64,000 nucleotides of DNA. Origin: Medicago truncatula. Its lineage: Eukaryota; Streptophyta; Magnoliopsida; Fabales; Fabaceae. The DNA lies in assembly GCF_003473485.1 (NCBI RefSeq), contig NC_053046.1, positions 16,254,001 through 16,318,000 of the forward strand, given 5' to 3'. This document shows, one piece after another, positions 11,089-23,192 of the stretch. Made by a program: the position numbers and the translations under genes. The notes below the pieces were generated by a model that saw only the letters and a list, made by a program, of their open reading frames with translations, searched no databases and was not told where the DNA came from. Within the stretch, counting starts at the first letter, position 1. Each line of letters opens with the position of its first letter.

Positions 11089-12219
11089 TACTTAAATATT
11101 AAAACTAACTATTAATTTTGGAATTTGGGAAAACTACATGCATATATATATATCAAAATAGGCTCCAAAATAGGGAAAATATGTATTTTTTAAAGTGACA
11201 ATAATGGGATGATTAGTGGATTAATATTAGGGGTTGTGTAGTTTAAATGGTTCGAGCAAATTGTTGAAGAACTTGGAGGAGTTAAAAGACTAAGATGGTG
11301 AAGGAGAAAATATAAATTTAAATCTGATTATTAATTTGTTTATAAATCTCTAAAAATAATAATTTGTCTATTAGAAATAGCCATTATTGTCACTTTAAAA
11401 ATACACATTTTTCCCTATTTTGATGTATATATGTATGTAGTTTTTCCAAATTCTAAAATTAATAGTTAGTTTTAATATTTAACTATTAATTGTTTGTTTT
11501 TAAGAAAAAAATAATATCAATTTTTAAGTTTAAGGGGCATTTTGCATGTAACACCCCGTTTTCCCAATATACAAATTTCTTAAACAATTATCAGAGTAAA
11601 AACCATAAACGGGATATCACATAGAAACGTAATCCAAAACAGTTAAATAATGATTTAACCTTCACAAATATCTTTAACATAGCAGCGGAAAATCATAAAC
11701 ATAAATCATAAACGTTTTCGGCACGCAGGCCCAATAAGTATCTCAAAAGAGTTTATCAAAACATAAGCAGTTCACGTAAAAGAATGAAGCATGTTATAGC
11801 ATTAAACCCCATCCCGTTACGTATCAGAGCGACCTAGACGACACAGTGAAGGCAAGGCCAACTCACGAAGCAACTGCACACTAAGCACGATCACCTGCAA
11901 GTTACCCATACGAAGGGCAACATTTTCAAGCAGAAGGGGTGAGATTTCATAATAAAATAACATTAATCAATGTAATTGTGAATCATAAATTAACATCAAT
12001 CATTCCATTATTAACTTTGCATAAATGCTAAACAGTTATCACGTAATCACATATCCAATCATTATAAACAACATAACATAATCAAATAACACTTATCACA
12101 TAATCACATATCCATTCATTATCAACAAGGCATCTTAATCATGACAATGTGACAATGCTCCTAGACTCCTTATATGCATGTGGTACCAATCGTCATCATA
12201 AGTATTAATATACTTTAAT

Positions 12220-12292
12220 CGTGCGGAGGACAAAGCTCCTATAAAACGTGCGGAGGACAAAGCTCCTAATTTTCGTGGTGAGGACTAAGCTC
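12220..12292. repeat. Three tandem units around CGTGCGGAGGACAAAGC in the LTR
   Basis: Units start at 12220, 12247 and 12274 (period 27). The third is degenerate. The same array occurs in the right LTR near 18879. Confidence 0.8.
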
Positions 12293-12689
12293 AATGATAT
12301 GCTATGCATGGACACATATGAACAAAACATCATAATCATCGTAATCATGTGCATTCAATAACTTGATGCAAAACGTCATCATTTTCCTTATATTCATATA
12401 TAAACATTGCATACTCAGTTAAATAACAGCAGCAGCATAGTCAAGTCGCATAACAGCAAGGAGATATCAATATATCAACAACAATTTACTAGAATCATAA
12501 TCATTTCAATTATATCTTACATATTGCATAATACCTTAATCATGCTCAAATAATATCAACTTAACTCAATAGCTTTACAGACTGCATTAAACGTTATCAT
12601 AAGGTTTCATTACCAATTAGGGGTTCACTCTGGACTAAAAAGTGCGACACAGATCGCACAAACACATAATCAAGTTCATCCTGGTTGTA

Positions 12690-13008
12690 CTCGCGAGGCG
12701 AGAGTACTTACTCGCCATGGCGAGCACCACTCAACTCACAAACTAAGCTTGTTCTAGGTTCCCTCTGATCCTACATTCATTCCTAATCAATACTAGGTAA
12801 GTTCAGGTACTCAAAGGCATACAAGATTCAACTAAAAAGGTCGAAACACGAAATATGACATGCACTCTGCCTAAGCTCGCGAGGCGAGGAAGGTTGCTCG
12901 CCATGGCGAGCTGCACCAAACAACTCGCGAGGCGAAGGAAAGGGGCTCGCGTGGCGAGCGATGAAGTTCACCACTCGCGAGGCGAGGATCATCACTCGCC
13001 GTGGCGAG
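12690..13008. repeat. Eight alternating CTCGC-GCGAG palindromes in the LTR
   Basis: Type A CTCGCGAGGCGA(G) occurs at 12690, 12876, 12924 and 12974. Type B CTCGC(C/G)(A/G)TGGCGAG occurs at 12711, 12897, 12946 and 12995. They strictly alternate A-B four times. Each can form a short hairpin and they are the only GC-rich stretch in the LTR. The same set recurs at +6,659. Confidence 0.9.
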
Positions 13009-13687
13009 CGATGAACAGAAGCACGGGCAGACTAGGGTTTTTCTCAAAAATCCATCACACAACATGGTTCAAAGCCTAATTTTGATTCCAGAATTCATCC
13101 TAAACATATTCTAAGGTTATAGGACGGTTCTTACATCAATCTAAACAAGTTTTACCGTTTGATCATCAATTTTTAGGGCTTTAACCTAATTCCAAAACTT
13201 TTCTAAATCAATCCTAACTTTGTCAATTAATCATCAGAATTACAACAATCAATGCTATTGAATTACTAGTCTCACCCTTACCTGGTTATGAAGAAATCGC
13301 AGCACTCTACCTTGGTTCCTCTAGACTTGGCTTTTTCTCCCTTTTCCAAAAGTTTTCACGTACAATGAGTTTCTAAAATATTAGGTCTTCTCCTATTTAT
13401 ACCTCTTTCTAATAACTTATCTTATCTCACTTTCTCCCCCAAAACTATCTAAAATATCAAAACAGCCCTCAACTAAATATTTTTCAAATCTTTATCTTAT
13501 TTAACAATAAAATAAATTCTATAATCTTATCAATTCCTCCAAAACTCATAACCTAACACGTCATCAATCAAATCACCAAAATCACCACAATTTATCAAAA
13601 CATATCAAAATCATACATATATTATATAAATATAATATAATCACTTAAACTCGATTAAATAACTATTAAACGAAAGTGGGCGTTACA

Positions 13688-13703
13688 ACTCTCCCCCACT
13701 TAA
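13688..13703 (-). other. Polypurine tract of the chromovirus
   Basis: On the minus strand AAGTGGGGGAGAG lies directly upstream of the 3' LTR, the expected plus-strand primer position. Confidence 0.85.
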
Positions 13704-13729
13704 AGGATTTTCGTCCTCGAAAATTTACC

Positions 13730-16700
13730 TCAAGCAAACAACTCTGGATAAGACTCCAGCATCTTACTCTCAAGCTCCCACGTCAAGCTTTCACCAGTCG
13801 CTCCCGACCAAACGACTCTCACGAGAGGTATCTCCTTGCCTCTCAACGTCCTCACTTTACGATCATCAATCCTTACCGGTAAAGTCTCTACCGTAAGGTT
13901 GTCTCTAACTTGCACATCGTCGCTTTGGATTACATGAGATGGATCCGGAACATACTTTCGAAGTTGCGACACATGGAGAACGTTGTGCAAATTCGAAAGA
14001 TGTGGCGGTAAACCCACTCGGTAAGCCACCGTTCCAACTCTTTCCAATATCTGATACGGACCAATGAACTTCGGGGTCAACTTCTTTGACTTCAAAGCAC
14101 GTCCTACACCGGTCATAGGAGTGACTCTCAAAAACACGTGGTCTCCTTCTTGGAACTCAAGATCTTTTCTACGCTTATCATGATAACTCTTTTGTCGACT
14201 CTGCGACGCCTTCATTTTCTCTTGGATCATCTGAACTTTCTCAGTAGTTTGCTGAACAATCTCTGGTCCTAAGACCACTCTTTCTCCTGATTCAAACCAA
14301 CACAACGGAGTTCTGCATCTCCGACCATACAAAGCTTCGAACGGTGCCATTCCAATACTAGAATGATAACTATTATTATATGTGAACTCGATCAACGGAA
14401 GATGACTATCCCAAGTTCCTCCTTGCTCAAGAACACAAATTCTCAACAAATCCTCTAGCGACTGAATTGTCCTCTCCGACTGACCATCTGTCTGTGGATG
14501 ATACGCCGAACTCAATCTCAACTTCGAACCCAAGGCCTCTTGCAAACTTTTCCAAAATCTAGAAGTAAATCTTGGATCCCTATCTGATACAATGCTCGAA
14601 GGAACACCATGCAACTTCACAATCTCTTTGATGTAAATCTCTGCCAACTGGGCAACAGGGAAACTAATATTAATAGGTAGGAAATGAGCTGACTTCGTCA
14701 ACCTATCAACAATAACCCAAATTGCGTCGCTCCCTCTCGGAGTATTCGGCAAACTCGTCACAAAATCCATCGATATACTATCCCATTTCCATTCTGGCAC
14801 GTCTAAAGGTACCATCATTCCAGCAGGTTTCTGATGCTCAACTTTCGACTTCTGACAAACTAAACAGGAATACACAAACTGTGCCACATCTCGTTTCAAA
14901 CCAGACCACCAGAAAATCTTCTTTAGATCATGATACATCTTCGTAGCTCCCGGATGAATACTCAAGCTACTTCTATGACTCTCTTCAAGAATCATCTTCT
15001 TAATCTCTTCATTGTCTGGGATACAAATTCTTCCTCGGAATCTCAACACACCTTGATCATCGATTTTAAAATCACTGTCTTCAGTCTGATCTCTAGCAAT
15101 CAACAAGTCCACAAACTTTACATCAACTTTCTGTGCTTCCTTGATACCTTTCAGAAATTCACTATCAATCTTCAGCATACCCAGTTTCACACTCTGAGGT
15201 GACCATTCGCAAACCAAACTCATATCTCTAAACTGTTCAAGCAATTCGAACTCTCTGACCATCATGGCGGACATATGCAATGTCTTCCTACTCAAGGCAT
15301 CTGCAACAACATTAGCTTTACCTGGATGATAATTCAAACCAAAGTCATAATCCTTCAACAATTCGAGCCATCTTCGCTGTCTCATATTCAACTCCTTCTG
15401 ATCGAACAAATACTTCAAACTCTTGTGATCACTAAACACCTCAAATCTCGAACCATACAAGTAATGTCTCCATATCTTCAATACAAAGACTACAGCCGCC
15501 AACTCGAGATCATGCGTAGGATAATTCTTCTCATGAACTCTCAACTGTCTTGAAGCATAAGCTACCACTTTACCTTCTTGCATAAGTACACCTCCTAAAC
15601 CCAACTTGGACGCATCACAATATACCACAAAAGGTTCATCCGACTTCGGCAAAATTAACACTGGAGCAGTCGTCAACCGTTTCTTCAATTCACCGAAACT
15701 TTTCTCACAATGAACGTCCCACACAAAAGTTTTACCTTTACAAGTCAACTGCGTTAGCGGAAGAGCTAACTTAGAAAACCCTTCAATAAACCTTCTATAG
15801 TAACCAGCTAAACCCAAGAAACTTCTAATCTCAGTAACGGACTTTGGAGTCTCCCACCGTGATACCGCTTCAACTTTAGACGGATCCACTGCAATACCAT
15901 CACCAGAAATAACATGGCCTAGAAAACTCACTTCTTTCAACCAGAATTCACACTTAGACAATTTAGCATAAAGCTTCTTCTCTTTCAACACTTGTAAGAC
16001 AATCTTCAGATGCTCAGCATGTTCTTCTTCAGTCTTGGAGTAGATCAAAATATCGTCGATAAACACAACTACGAACCGATCCAAAAATGCATGGAAGATG
16101 CGATTCATATACTCCATAAACACTCCAGGTGCATTGGTCACACCGAAGGGCATAACTTTATATTCATAGTGACCATAACGCGTTCTGAAAGCCGTCTTCT
16201 GCATATCTTCGTCTTTTACTTTAATCTGGTGATAGCCTGATCTCAAATCAATCTTGCTGAAAACTCGTGCACCCACTAGCTGATCCATCAAATCATCAAT
16301 TCTCGGAAGTGGATACCTATTCTTGATAGTTACCTTGTTCAACTGCCGATAATCAATACACAACCGCATACTACCATCTTTCTTCTTTACTAGCAAAACC
16401 GGCGCTCCCCAAGGTGAAACACTTGGTCTAACAAACTTCTTCTCAAGCAAGTCTTCCAACTGTTTCTTCAACTCAGATAACTCAGAAGCAGACATACGAT
16501 AAGGTGCCATCGAGACCGGCTTCGTTCCAGGAACAAGATCAATAGAAAACTCAACTTCTCTCTCTGGAGGCACATCAGGAATCTCATCTGGAAAAACTTC
16601 AGGAAATTCACACACCACCGGTAACCTGTCAATCACTGCTTGATTCTCAATAGATATAGTAGCCATTAACGAAAACATCAAGATACCGTCGCGTTCCAGT

Positions 16701-18091
16701 TGCTTCAGCTGCTTAGTAGATAAAAACTCTGCACCACTTTCCTCTTCGACGGAAGAGAAATGCACTGACTTGCTAAAACAATTAATAAGAACGTGGTTGT
16801 ACTCTAACCAGTTCATACCCAAAATCACATCCATACCACTCAAAGGTAGACAAACTAAATCCATTTCAAAATCACGACCAAACATAGACAAAGGACATTT
16901 CAAACATACGAGAGAAGTAGTCACCGAACCCTTAGCTGGAGTTTCGACAACCATCTCTCCATTCATATCAGACAAAACAAGACCCAAAGCAGAAACACAA
17001 TCGAAAGCAATAAAACAATGCGTAGCACCAGTATCAATAATAGCAACTAAAGGAGTATTATTAATATAGCAAGTACCTCTGATCAAACGATCCTCATTCT
17101 CTGTCTGAGTCCCAGTCAAAGCAAAGACCCTACCAGTAGTCGGCGCCCTCTTAGGCTGAGTACACTGTGAACTAATGTGACCCTCTCCATTGCAATTAAA
17201 GCAAACAATGTCTGTACGGTTGCAATCAGCTACAACATGACCCTTCTTACCACACCGGACACACTTCTTGATTTCCTCAGGGCAGACGTTGCTCTTGTGG
17301 CCTTTCTCACCACAATTGAAACACACAATCTCTGCAGCATCCTTCTTCTTAGGCCGCCTAACATCGACCATCTTCTGTTTCCCTTTGTCAGCGGGGGCAC
17401 TGTACGGCTTAGGACGACTCTGCTGTCCCTTGCCCTTCCTCTCATTCACTACCTTGTAGTGAGCCTTGGTATCCTCCTCATAGATCCTGCAGCTATTAAC
17501 CAAGTCCTGAAAAACTCTCAGCTGTTGGTATCCAATCGCCCTCTTGATGTCGGGCCTCAAACCGTTCTCGAACTTGATGCATCTCGAGAACTCAGCATTC
17601 TCTGCAGTATAGTGCGGATAGAACTTAGACAGCTCCACGAACTTGGCAGCATACTCTGTCACGGACATATTTCCTTGCTTCAGCTCAAGGAATTCGATCT
17701 CTTTCTTCCCGCGAACATCTTCCGGAAAGTATCTTCTCAGGAACTCTCTCCTGAAAACAGCCCAAGTCACAACAGCTCCTTCCTGCTCGAGGGTAGGCAG
17801 AATAGCAACCCACCAGTCATCAGCTTCATCGGCCAGCTGATGAGTACCAAACCGCACCTTCTGATCTTCAGTGCACTGCATAACTCGGAAAATCCTCTCA
17901 ATCTCCTTAAGCCACGTCTGGGCTCCATCAGGGTCATAACGTCCTTTGAAAGTCGGAGGGTTCTTCTTCATGAACGTCTCCAACATCCTAGCTTCAGCAT
18001 TTGCACCAGCATTCACGTTAGGTTGTTGTCCCACAGCTTGGGCAACAGCTTGTAGAGCAGCAGCTAACGCAGCATCATTCCTTCCAGCCAT
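13730..18091 (-). CDS. Chromovirus Gag-Pol polyprotein
   Basis: One unbroken frame of 1,453 aa from ATG at 18091 ([10 protein letters not shown]). The frame stays open upstream into the LTR, but that start would overlap the primer site. Order: Gag capsid about 1-230; three CCHC knuckles about 254-310 ([42 protein letters not shown]); aspartic protease near 352 ([10 protein letters not shown]); reverse transcriptase about 535-720 with [10 protein letters not shown]; RNase H about 825 ([15 protein letters not shown]); integrase HHCC about 1050-1080 ending [11 protein letters not shown] core with [17 protein letters not shown] and [14 protein letters not shown]-terminal chromodomain-like segment with [17 protein letters not shown] and LTWELESKM. 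All catalytic residues are present. It makes and integrates retroelement cDNA. The 292-codon frame on the opposite strand is a shadow. Confidence 0.96.
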   Translation of the reverse strand: MAGRNDAALAAALQAVAQAVGQQPNVNAGANAEARMLETFMKKNPPTFKGRYDPDGAQTWLKEIERIFRVMQCTEDQKVRFGTHQLADEADDWWVAILPTLEQEGAVVTWAVFRREFLRRYFPEDVRGKKEIEFLELKQGNMSVTEYAAKFVELSKFYPHYTAENAEFSRCIKFENGLRPDIKRAIGYQQLRVFQDLVNSCRIYEEDTKAHYKVVNERKGKGQQSRPKPYSAPADKGKQKMVDVRRPKKKDAAEIVCFNCGEKGHKSNVCPEEIKKCVRCGKKGHVVADCNRTDIVCFNCNGEGHISSQCTQPKRAPTTGRVFALTGTQTENEDRLIRGTCYINNTPLVAIIDTGATHCFIAFDCVSALGLVLSDMNGEMVVETPAKGSVTTSLVCLKCPLSMFGRDFEMDLVCLPLSGMDVILGMNWLEYNHVLINCFSKSVHFSSVEEESGAEFLSTKQLKQLERDGILMFSLMATISIENQAVIDRLPVVCEFPEVFPDEIPDVPPEREVEFSIDLVPGTKPVSMAPYRMSASELSELKKQLEDLLEKKFVRPSVSPWGAPVLLVKKKDGSMRLCIDYRQLNKVTIKNRYPLPRIDDLMDQLVGARVFSKIDLRSGYHQIKVKDEDMQKTAFRTRYGHYEYKVMPFGVTNAPGVFMEYMNRIFHAFLDRFVVVFIDDILIYSKTEEEHAEHLKIVLQVLKEKKLYAKLSKCEFWLKEVSFLGHVISGDGIAVDPSKVEAVSRWETPKSVTEIRSFLGLAGYYRRFIEGFSKLALPLTQLTCKGKTFVWDVHCEKSFGELKKRLTTAPVLILPKSDEPFVVYCDASKLGLGGVLMQEGKVVAYASRQLRVHEKNYPTHDLELAAVVFVLKIWRHYLYGSRFEVFSDHKSLKYLFDQKELNMRQRRWLELLKDYDFGLNYHPGKANVVADALSRKTLHMSAMMVREFELLEQFRDMSLVCEWSPQSVKLGMLKIDSEFLKGIKEAQKVDVKFVDLLIARDQTEDSDFKIDDQGVLRFRGRICIPDNEEIKKMILEESHRSSLSIHPGATKMYHDLKKIFWWSGLKRDVAQFVYSCLVCQKSKVEHQKPAGMMVPLDVPEWKWDSISMDFVTSLPNTPRGSDAIWVIVDRLTKSAHFLPINISFPVAQLAEIYIKEIVKLHGVPSSIVSDRDPRFTSRFWKSLQEALGSKLRLSSAYHPQTDGQSERTIQSLEDLLRICVLEQGGTWDSHLPLIEFTYNNSYHSSIGMAPFEALYGRRCRTPLCWFESGERVVLGPEIVQQTTEKVQMIQEKMKASQSRQKSYHDKRRKDLEFQEGDHVFLRVTPMTGVGRALKSKKLTPKFIGPYQILERVGTVAYRVGLPPHLSNLHNVLHVSQLRKYVPDPSHVIQSDDVQVRDNLTVETLPVRIDDRKVRTLRGKEIPLVRVVWSGATGESLTWELESKMLESYPELFA

Positions 18092-18184
18092 TTCGGATAT
18101 TCTACAAAAGTAGCAACAATCAACATAAGATAGTAATATAAATATTACTAAGACTCGACACGACTCTCTAATTGACCGGACGGA

Positions 18185-18204
18185 TCGACCTGCTCTGATA
18201 CCAA
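18185..18204 (-). other. Primer binding site (initiator tRNA-Met)
   Basis: On the minus strand TGGTATCAGAGCAGGTC starts two bases after the end of the 5' LTR, complementary to the 3' end of plant initiator tRNA-Met as in most plant LTR elements. Confidence 0.9.
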
Positions 18205-18205
18205 T

Positions 18206-20346
18206 TGTAACACCCCGTTTTCCCAATATACAAATTTCTTAAACAATTATCAGAGTAAAAACCATAAACGGGATATCACATAGAAACGTAATCCAAAACA
18301 GTTAAATAATGATTTAACCTTCACAAATATCTTTAACATAGCAGCGGAAAATCATAAACATAAATCATAAACGTTTTCGGCACGCAGGCCCAATAAGTAT
18401 CTCAAAAGAGTTTATCAAAACATAAGCAGTTCACGTAAAAGAATGAAGCATGTTATAGCATTAAACCCCATCCCGTTACGTATCAGAGCGACCTAGACGA
18501 CACAGTGAAGGCAAGGCCAACTCACGAAGCAACTGCACACTAAGCACGATCACCTGCAAGTTACCCATACGAAGGGCAACATTTTCAAGCAGAAGGGGTG
18601 AGATTTCATAATAAAATAACATTAATCAATGTAATTGTGAATCATAAATTAACATCAATCATTCCATTATTAACTTTGCATAAATGCTAAACAGTTATCA
18701 CGTAATCACATATCCAATCATTATAAACAACATAACATAATCAAATAACACTTATCACATAATCACATATCCATTCATTATCAACAAGGCATCTTAATCA
18801 TGACAATGTGACAATGCTCCTAGACTCCTTATATGCATGTGGTACCAATCGTCATCATAAGTATTAATATACTTTAATCGTGCGGAGGACAAAGCTCCTA
18901 TAAAACGTGCGGAGGACAAAGCTCCTAATTTTCGTGGTGAGGACTAAGCTCAATGATATGCTATGCATGGACACATATGAACAAAACATCATAATCATCG
19001 TAATCATGTGCATTCAATAACTTGATGCAAAACGTCATCATTTTCCTTATATTCATATATAAACATTGCATACTCAGTTAAATAACAGCAGCAGCATAGT
19101 CAAGTCGCATAACAGCAAGGAGATATCAATATATCAACAACAATTTACTAGAATCATAATCATTTCAATTATATCTTACATATTGCATAATACCTTAATC
19201 ATGCTCAAATAATATCAACTTAACTCAATAGCTTTACAGACTGCATTAAACGTTATCATAAGGTTTCATTACCAATTAGGGGTTCACTCTGGACTAAAAA
19301 GTGCGACACAGATCGCACAAACACATAATCAAGTTCATCCTGGTTGTACTCGCGAGGCGAGAGTACTTACTCGCCATGGCGAGCACCACTCAACTCACAA
19401 ACTAAGCTTGTTCTAGGTTCCCTCTGATCCTACATTCATTCCTAATCAATACTAGGTAAGTTCAGGTACTCAAAGGCATACAAGATTCAACTAAAAAGGT
19501 CGAAACACGAAATATGACATGCACTCTGCCTAAGCTCGCGAGGCGAGGAAGGTTGCTCGCCATGGCGAGCTGCACCAAACAACTCGCGAGGCGAAGGAAA
19601 GGGGCTCGCGTGGCGAGCGATGAAGTTCACCACTCGCGAGGCGAGGATCATCACTCGCCGTGGCGAGCGATGAACAGAAGCACGGGCAGACTAGGGTTTT
19701 TCTCAAAAATCCATCACACAACATGGTTCAAAGCCTAATTTTGATTCCAGAATTCATCCTAAACATATTCTAAGGTTATAGGACGGTTCTTACATCAATC
19801 TAAACAAGTTTTACCGTTTGATCATCAATTTTTAGGGCTTTAACCTAATTCCAAAACTTTTCTAAATCAATCCTAACTTTGTCAATTAATCATCAGAATT
19901 ACAACAATCAATGCTATTGAATTACTAGTCTCACCCTTACCTGGTTATGAAGAAATCGCAGCACTCTACCTTGGTTCCTCTAGACTTGGCTTTTTCTCCC
20001 TTTTCCAAAAGTTTTCACGTACAATGAGTTTCTAAAATATTAGGTCTTCTCCTATTTATACCTCTTTCTAATAACTTATCTTATCTCACTTTCTCCCCCA
20101 AAACTATCTAAAATATCAAAACAGCCCTCAACTAAATATTTTTCAAATCTTTATCTTATTTAACAATAAAATAAATTCTATAATCTTATCAATTCCTCCA
20201 AAACTCATAACCTAACACGTCATCAATCAAATCACCAAAATCACCACAATTTATCAAAACATATCAAAATCATACATATATTATATAAATATAATATAAT
20301 CACTTAAACTCGATTAAATAACTATTAAACGAAAGTGGGCGTTACA
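18206..20346 (-). repeat. 5' LTR of the chromovirus (right copy)
   Basis: 2,141 bp, same sequence as 11547-13687 wherever I compared them, including the palindrome block and the triplicated unit. It carries the promoter of the element on the minus strand. Confidence 0.95.
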
Positions 20347-20511
20347 TTGCACATAAGTGCAAAACTTCAGGAGGTATTTGCAAAACGTCATGTTCACTAA
20401 CAGAAAAATTTGACGGAGAGGATAAATTGACTAACGTTGTGAAATTTCAGGGGGGTAATTGATGAAACTTACAATTTCAGGGAGGAAATTGACTATTTAC
20501 TCGTTTTTTTC

Positions 20512-20620
20512 ATTTCAGGGTTACATACTGGAACTTTGCTTTTATTTATTTTTACGGAATTACCCTTTGTTTTCCTAATTTATTTTCTAATTATGTGTAA
20601 ATTTATCTATAATTTATAAT
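20512..20620 (-). promoter_or_regulatory. Displaced EF-1alpha promoter with tef1 box
   Basis: On the minus strand AAGGGTAATTCCGTAA (20567-20552) matches the plant EF1A tef1-box consensus ARGGRYANNNNNGTAA at every fixed position. A TATA-like AAATAAATAAAA follows about 5 bases downstream. The sequence then reaches the target duplication at 20503-20511, whose other copy adjoins the EF-1alpha 5' UTR exon at 10440. Removing the nested block would place this promoter directly upstream of the leader. Confidence 0.75.
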
Positions 20621-23192
20621 AACTATTAATTAATACTTCCCTAAAAAAAACTATTAATTAATTAATACTCTTAATAAAAGCAATACATCCATTTTTTGTT
20701 ATTGGTCGCAATACATCCATTTGATGTAGCCTATTTTTTACCCTTCACTTTCTAGACAAGTTTAAGGAACTATGGGATGCAATTTAGTAATTTCAATCTA
20801 TGATAACTGTTTACAGAAAAAGAAATGGGATATAAGTTGTGACTGATCCTCTATCATCAAACACAAATTGAATACAAAAACAACTGCAATATATAGACCA
20901 GACCTGAATCCTAAAGGTGAAAATAAAACGTGGATTGGTTGAATGATAAAATATGAGATGTGATGAAATTTGAGAGCAAGAAGTAGGGAACCACCCAAGG
21001 GAAACATGTTCTACAACCGTTGTCATTTACATTGTGTTTGGTAAAGGAGAATTAGGGGGGGAGAGATAAAAAGAGAAGTTGACAATTTCTCTTGTTTGGA
21101 AATCAAAGAAATAGGGGAGAGAAAGTCAAAGCACGTGGGACCCGCATGTTTTTTTTATTTCGGGATAATTTTTTCAAGTTTCCATATTTACCCTTGTCTT
21201 CCAAATTTTCTTTCTTATTTTTTTTGAAGGCGTGAGTTCTTCTTTTTTTATTAAAACATTAAATATTCTCAAATTAATTAACAATTAAAATAACTAAACC
21301 ATTTAATAAGTAATATAATAGGTAGTTAAATTAATCTAGTATTTAAACTACTAAAAATTATATCAAGTGATTGAATTAATTAAATTATTTTTATGAGATT
21401 TTTTATTTCAAGGGTATTTTTGTATTTTTTGATATAATTAAAATTTTTCTCTTCTCTATTTTTTCTATCTTTCTTTTATATCAAACAACTCCTCAAATCT
21501 ATTTTATTTCTCACCTCTTTCTCTCTTACCTATTTCTCTCTTCACAACTTCTCTCGCTCACGCTCATACACATCTACTCCTCTTCTTTTTTTCCCTCGTC
21601 AAATCAGAGGTTGTCATCACTGTTGCCCTTTAATTATTTTATTTTATATGGTTGTAAATTTATTATTATTATTATTACAAGTACTCGTGTGTTTGTCTTT
21701 TGGTTGTTTTTATTGCGCTAGCGCATATAAATTATGAATGATATGTTATATAAAAATTTATTTTGATTAAAATTATAAATACAAACATTTGTGAAGGATA
21801 AACAAAAAAGTCAACCCAAAATTTTCCCAAAGTCTCTTATTCTCTTTACATGTAGTATAAATTTATTCTCTAATTATGAAACTTAACGTCTACCAAAAAT
21901 ACAATCTTACCCCTTCTTAATTTTTTGACACGTCATCAAAATTATATCCTGTTGTGTCTTTTACTTCAACCTCCCTCTATTTTTTTTCTTTGAAAAATGA
22001 ATTAAAACACACTATTTTAATCTTTTTTTTTAAATAACAAACAAACTTAATCTTTTATTTTCTAATTATCTATTCTCTAATTATGAAACTTAATGTGTAC
22101 CAAAAATACAATCCTACCCATTTTTAATTTTTTGAGTCGTCATCAAAATTATATCTTTTTGTGTCTTTTGCTTCAACCTCCCCCTATATTTTCTCTCTTA
22201 AAAATAAATTAAAACAAACTCACTTGATAAAACACTCTAACTTAATATTTTTTTTAAAGAACAAACAAACTTAATCTTAACCCAATCAAAATAATTTTTT
22301 TATAATTCAACTTCTAAATAGTTAAAGAGTTAAAAACAATTTACAATCTATTATTTTTCTCCAATTACTAAAGTTAATCTTACTCTGATTATTAAAGCTA
22401 ATTTTCCTCTAATTACTAAAGTTGATGTAATTTTGTAACAAAAAATCCAACTTTTTTTATAGTTGTATCCAAACAAATTAAATTATTTAAAACATGCGAT
22501 TTTAATTACAATAACCAAACATAATAAATCGTAATTTGTTTTATAAATTATCTTAATTAATAGATATCAAAATCACTTTTATTTTAATTTGTAATAAAAC
22601 GGGTCCTGAATTGTTTTCTTAAAGAGATGGTTTTTATCATGATAAAAAAATCTATAAATTATTGAATGTTGTTTTTTTAATTCGCAACAAATTTGTCATA
22701 TATTCAATTTACATTTACTAAAAATAAACTTTATGACGTACATGTGATTTTATCTCATTGTGCGATTCTAATAAAAATCATTAATAAATACATTTCAGTT
22801 ATGAATAAAATAAAAAATATAAGAGAAACATTTTATATTGATACTTAAAAAAACACGGGGAAAAAAGAGTAAATAAAAAAGAAAAAAGCACAGGACTTTT
22901 TTTTGACAAAAAAAGCATAGGATTATTTCTCACTCATACATATTTTTACATCTAAATTTATTTAATTATATTCAATTGAATGATCGCAAATAACATAACT
23001 TTGGGAGAGTTTCAAAATCTTTCTCATTTCTAAATTATACACGGGGTTAGTATTTATTATGAGAAATACAACTGCTTAACATAAAATTACACATCTTCAA
23101 GATTACTTCTTTTGTATAGATGATTTTCATTCGTTTTTTGGTTTATCTTAATGTCATATTATAAAATTATTATTTTTAATTGTTATTCATTA
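20620..23192. other. AT-rich intergenic DNA with a diverged direct repeat
   Basis: No gene is recognisable. A diverged direct repeat of about 150 bp starts at 21864 and again at 22071 (shared words ATTCTCTAATTATGAAACTTA, CCAAAAATACAATC, CGTCATCAAAATTATATC). A possible MITE may occupy about 21036-21492, with weakly inverted GTGTTTGGTAAAGG ends. Confidence 0.5.
21862..22220. repeat. Two-copy direct repeat, period about 207
   Basis: Copies 21864-22012 and 22071-22220 share ATTCTCTAATTATGAAACTTA, CAAAAATACAATC, TCATCAAAATTATATC and TGTGTCTTTT, with scattered differences. The copies are old enough to have diverged by many substitutions. Confidence 0.8.

Larger units (their letters stand above)
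11547..13687 (-). repeat. 3' LTR of the chromovirus (left copy)
   Basis: 2,141 bp from TGTAACACC to GTTACA, matching 18206-20346 at an offset of 6,659. It contains a block of eight CTCGC...GCGAG palindromes (12690-13008) and a triplicated CGTGCGGAGGACAAAGC unit (12220-12292). Short open frames in it are also present in the other LTR and are not genes. Confidence 0.95.
11547..20346 (-). mobile_element. Full-length Ty3/gypsy chromovirus (Tekay/Del-like) LTR retrotransposon
   Basis: 8,800 bp, flanked by 5-bp duplication TTGCA (11542-11546 and 20347-20351). LTRs 11547-13687 and 18206-20346 are both 2,141 bp, begin TGTAACACC, end GTTACA and look identical by eye. Transcription is on the minus strand: the 5' LTR is the right one, a tRNA-iMet primer site TGGTATCAGAGCAGG follows it, and a purine tract AAGTGGGGGAGAG precedes the left LTR. 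One open gag-pol frame fills the interior. Identical LTRs and an unbroken frame imply a very recent insertion; mobility is inferred, not shown. The clade call rests on the chromodomain-like C-terminus and the multiple CCHC knuckles. Confidence 0.95.
10450..20502. mobile_element. Mutator-like element with long terminal inverted repeats, split by nested insertions
   Basis: The left arm starts TGGGTAAATAGTCAATT at 10450. The right arm reads inward from 20502 as GAGTAAATAGTCAATT, and the two stay alignable for roughly 300-360 bp (words such as TTGTAAGTTTCATCAATTAC and GACGTTTTGCAAATACC). The left arm continues past an inserted MITE to about 11212. The right arm is 11387-11546 plus 20352-20502 because an LTR element landed in it. 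The unique core (about 11213-11386) has no transposase. Without its passengers the element is about 0.85 kb, a non-autonomous MULE. It lies in the EF-1alpha leader, between the 5' UTR exon and the promoter. Confidence 0.85.
10441..20511. repeat. 9-bp target site duplication of the outer Mutator-like element
   Basis: GTTTTTTTC is present at 10441-10449 and again at 20503-20511, immediately outside the two ends of the long-TIR element. A 9-bp duplication is the signature length for Mutator-like insertion. Confidence 0.8.

Noticed and set aside
12855..13079. Open frames in the LTR (repeated at 19514-19738)
   Set aside because: They lie across the CTCGC palindromes, occur identically in both LTRs on both strands and have no coding features.
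17177..18055. 292-codon open frame on the plus strand inside the gypsy element
   Set aside because: It is antisense to gag and the nucleocapsid region of an intact Gag-Pol and has no family resemblance; a shadow frame.
18092..18226. Upstream start of Gag-Pol at 18226
   Set aside because: It would begin inside the 5' LTR and cross the tRNA primer site; the Met at 18091 has the expected Gag N-terminus.
21036..21492. Possible MITE with GTGTTTGG ends
   Set aside because: The inverted ends are only loosely similar and no target duplication was found, so it is mentioned only as a possibility within the spacer.
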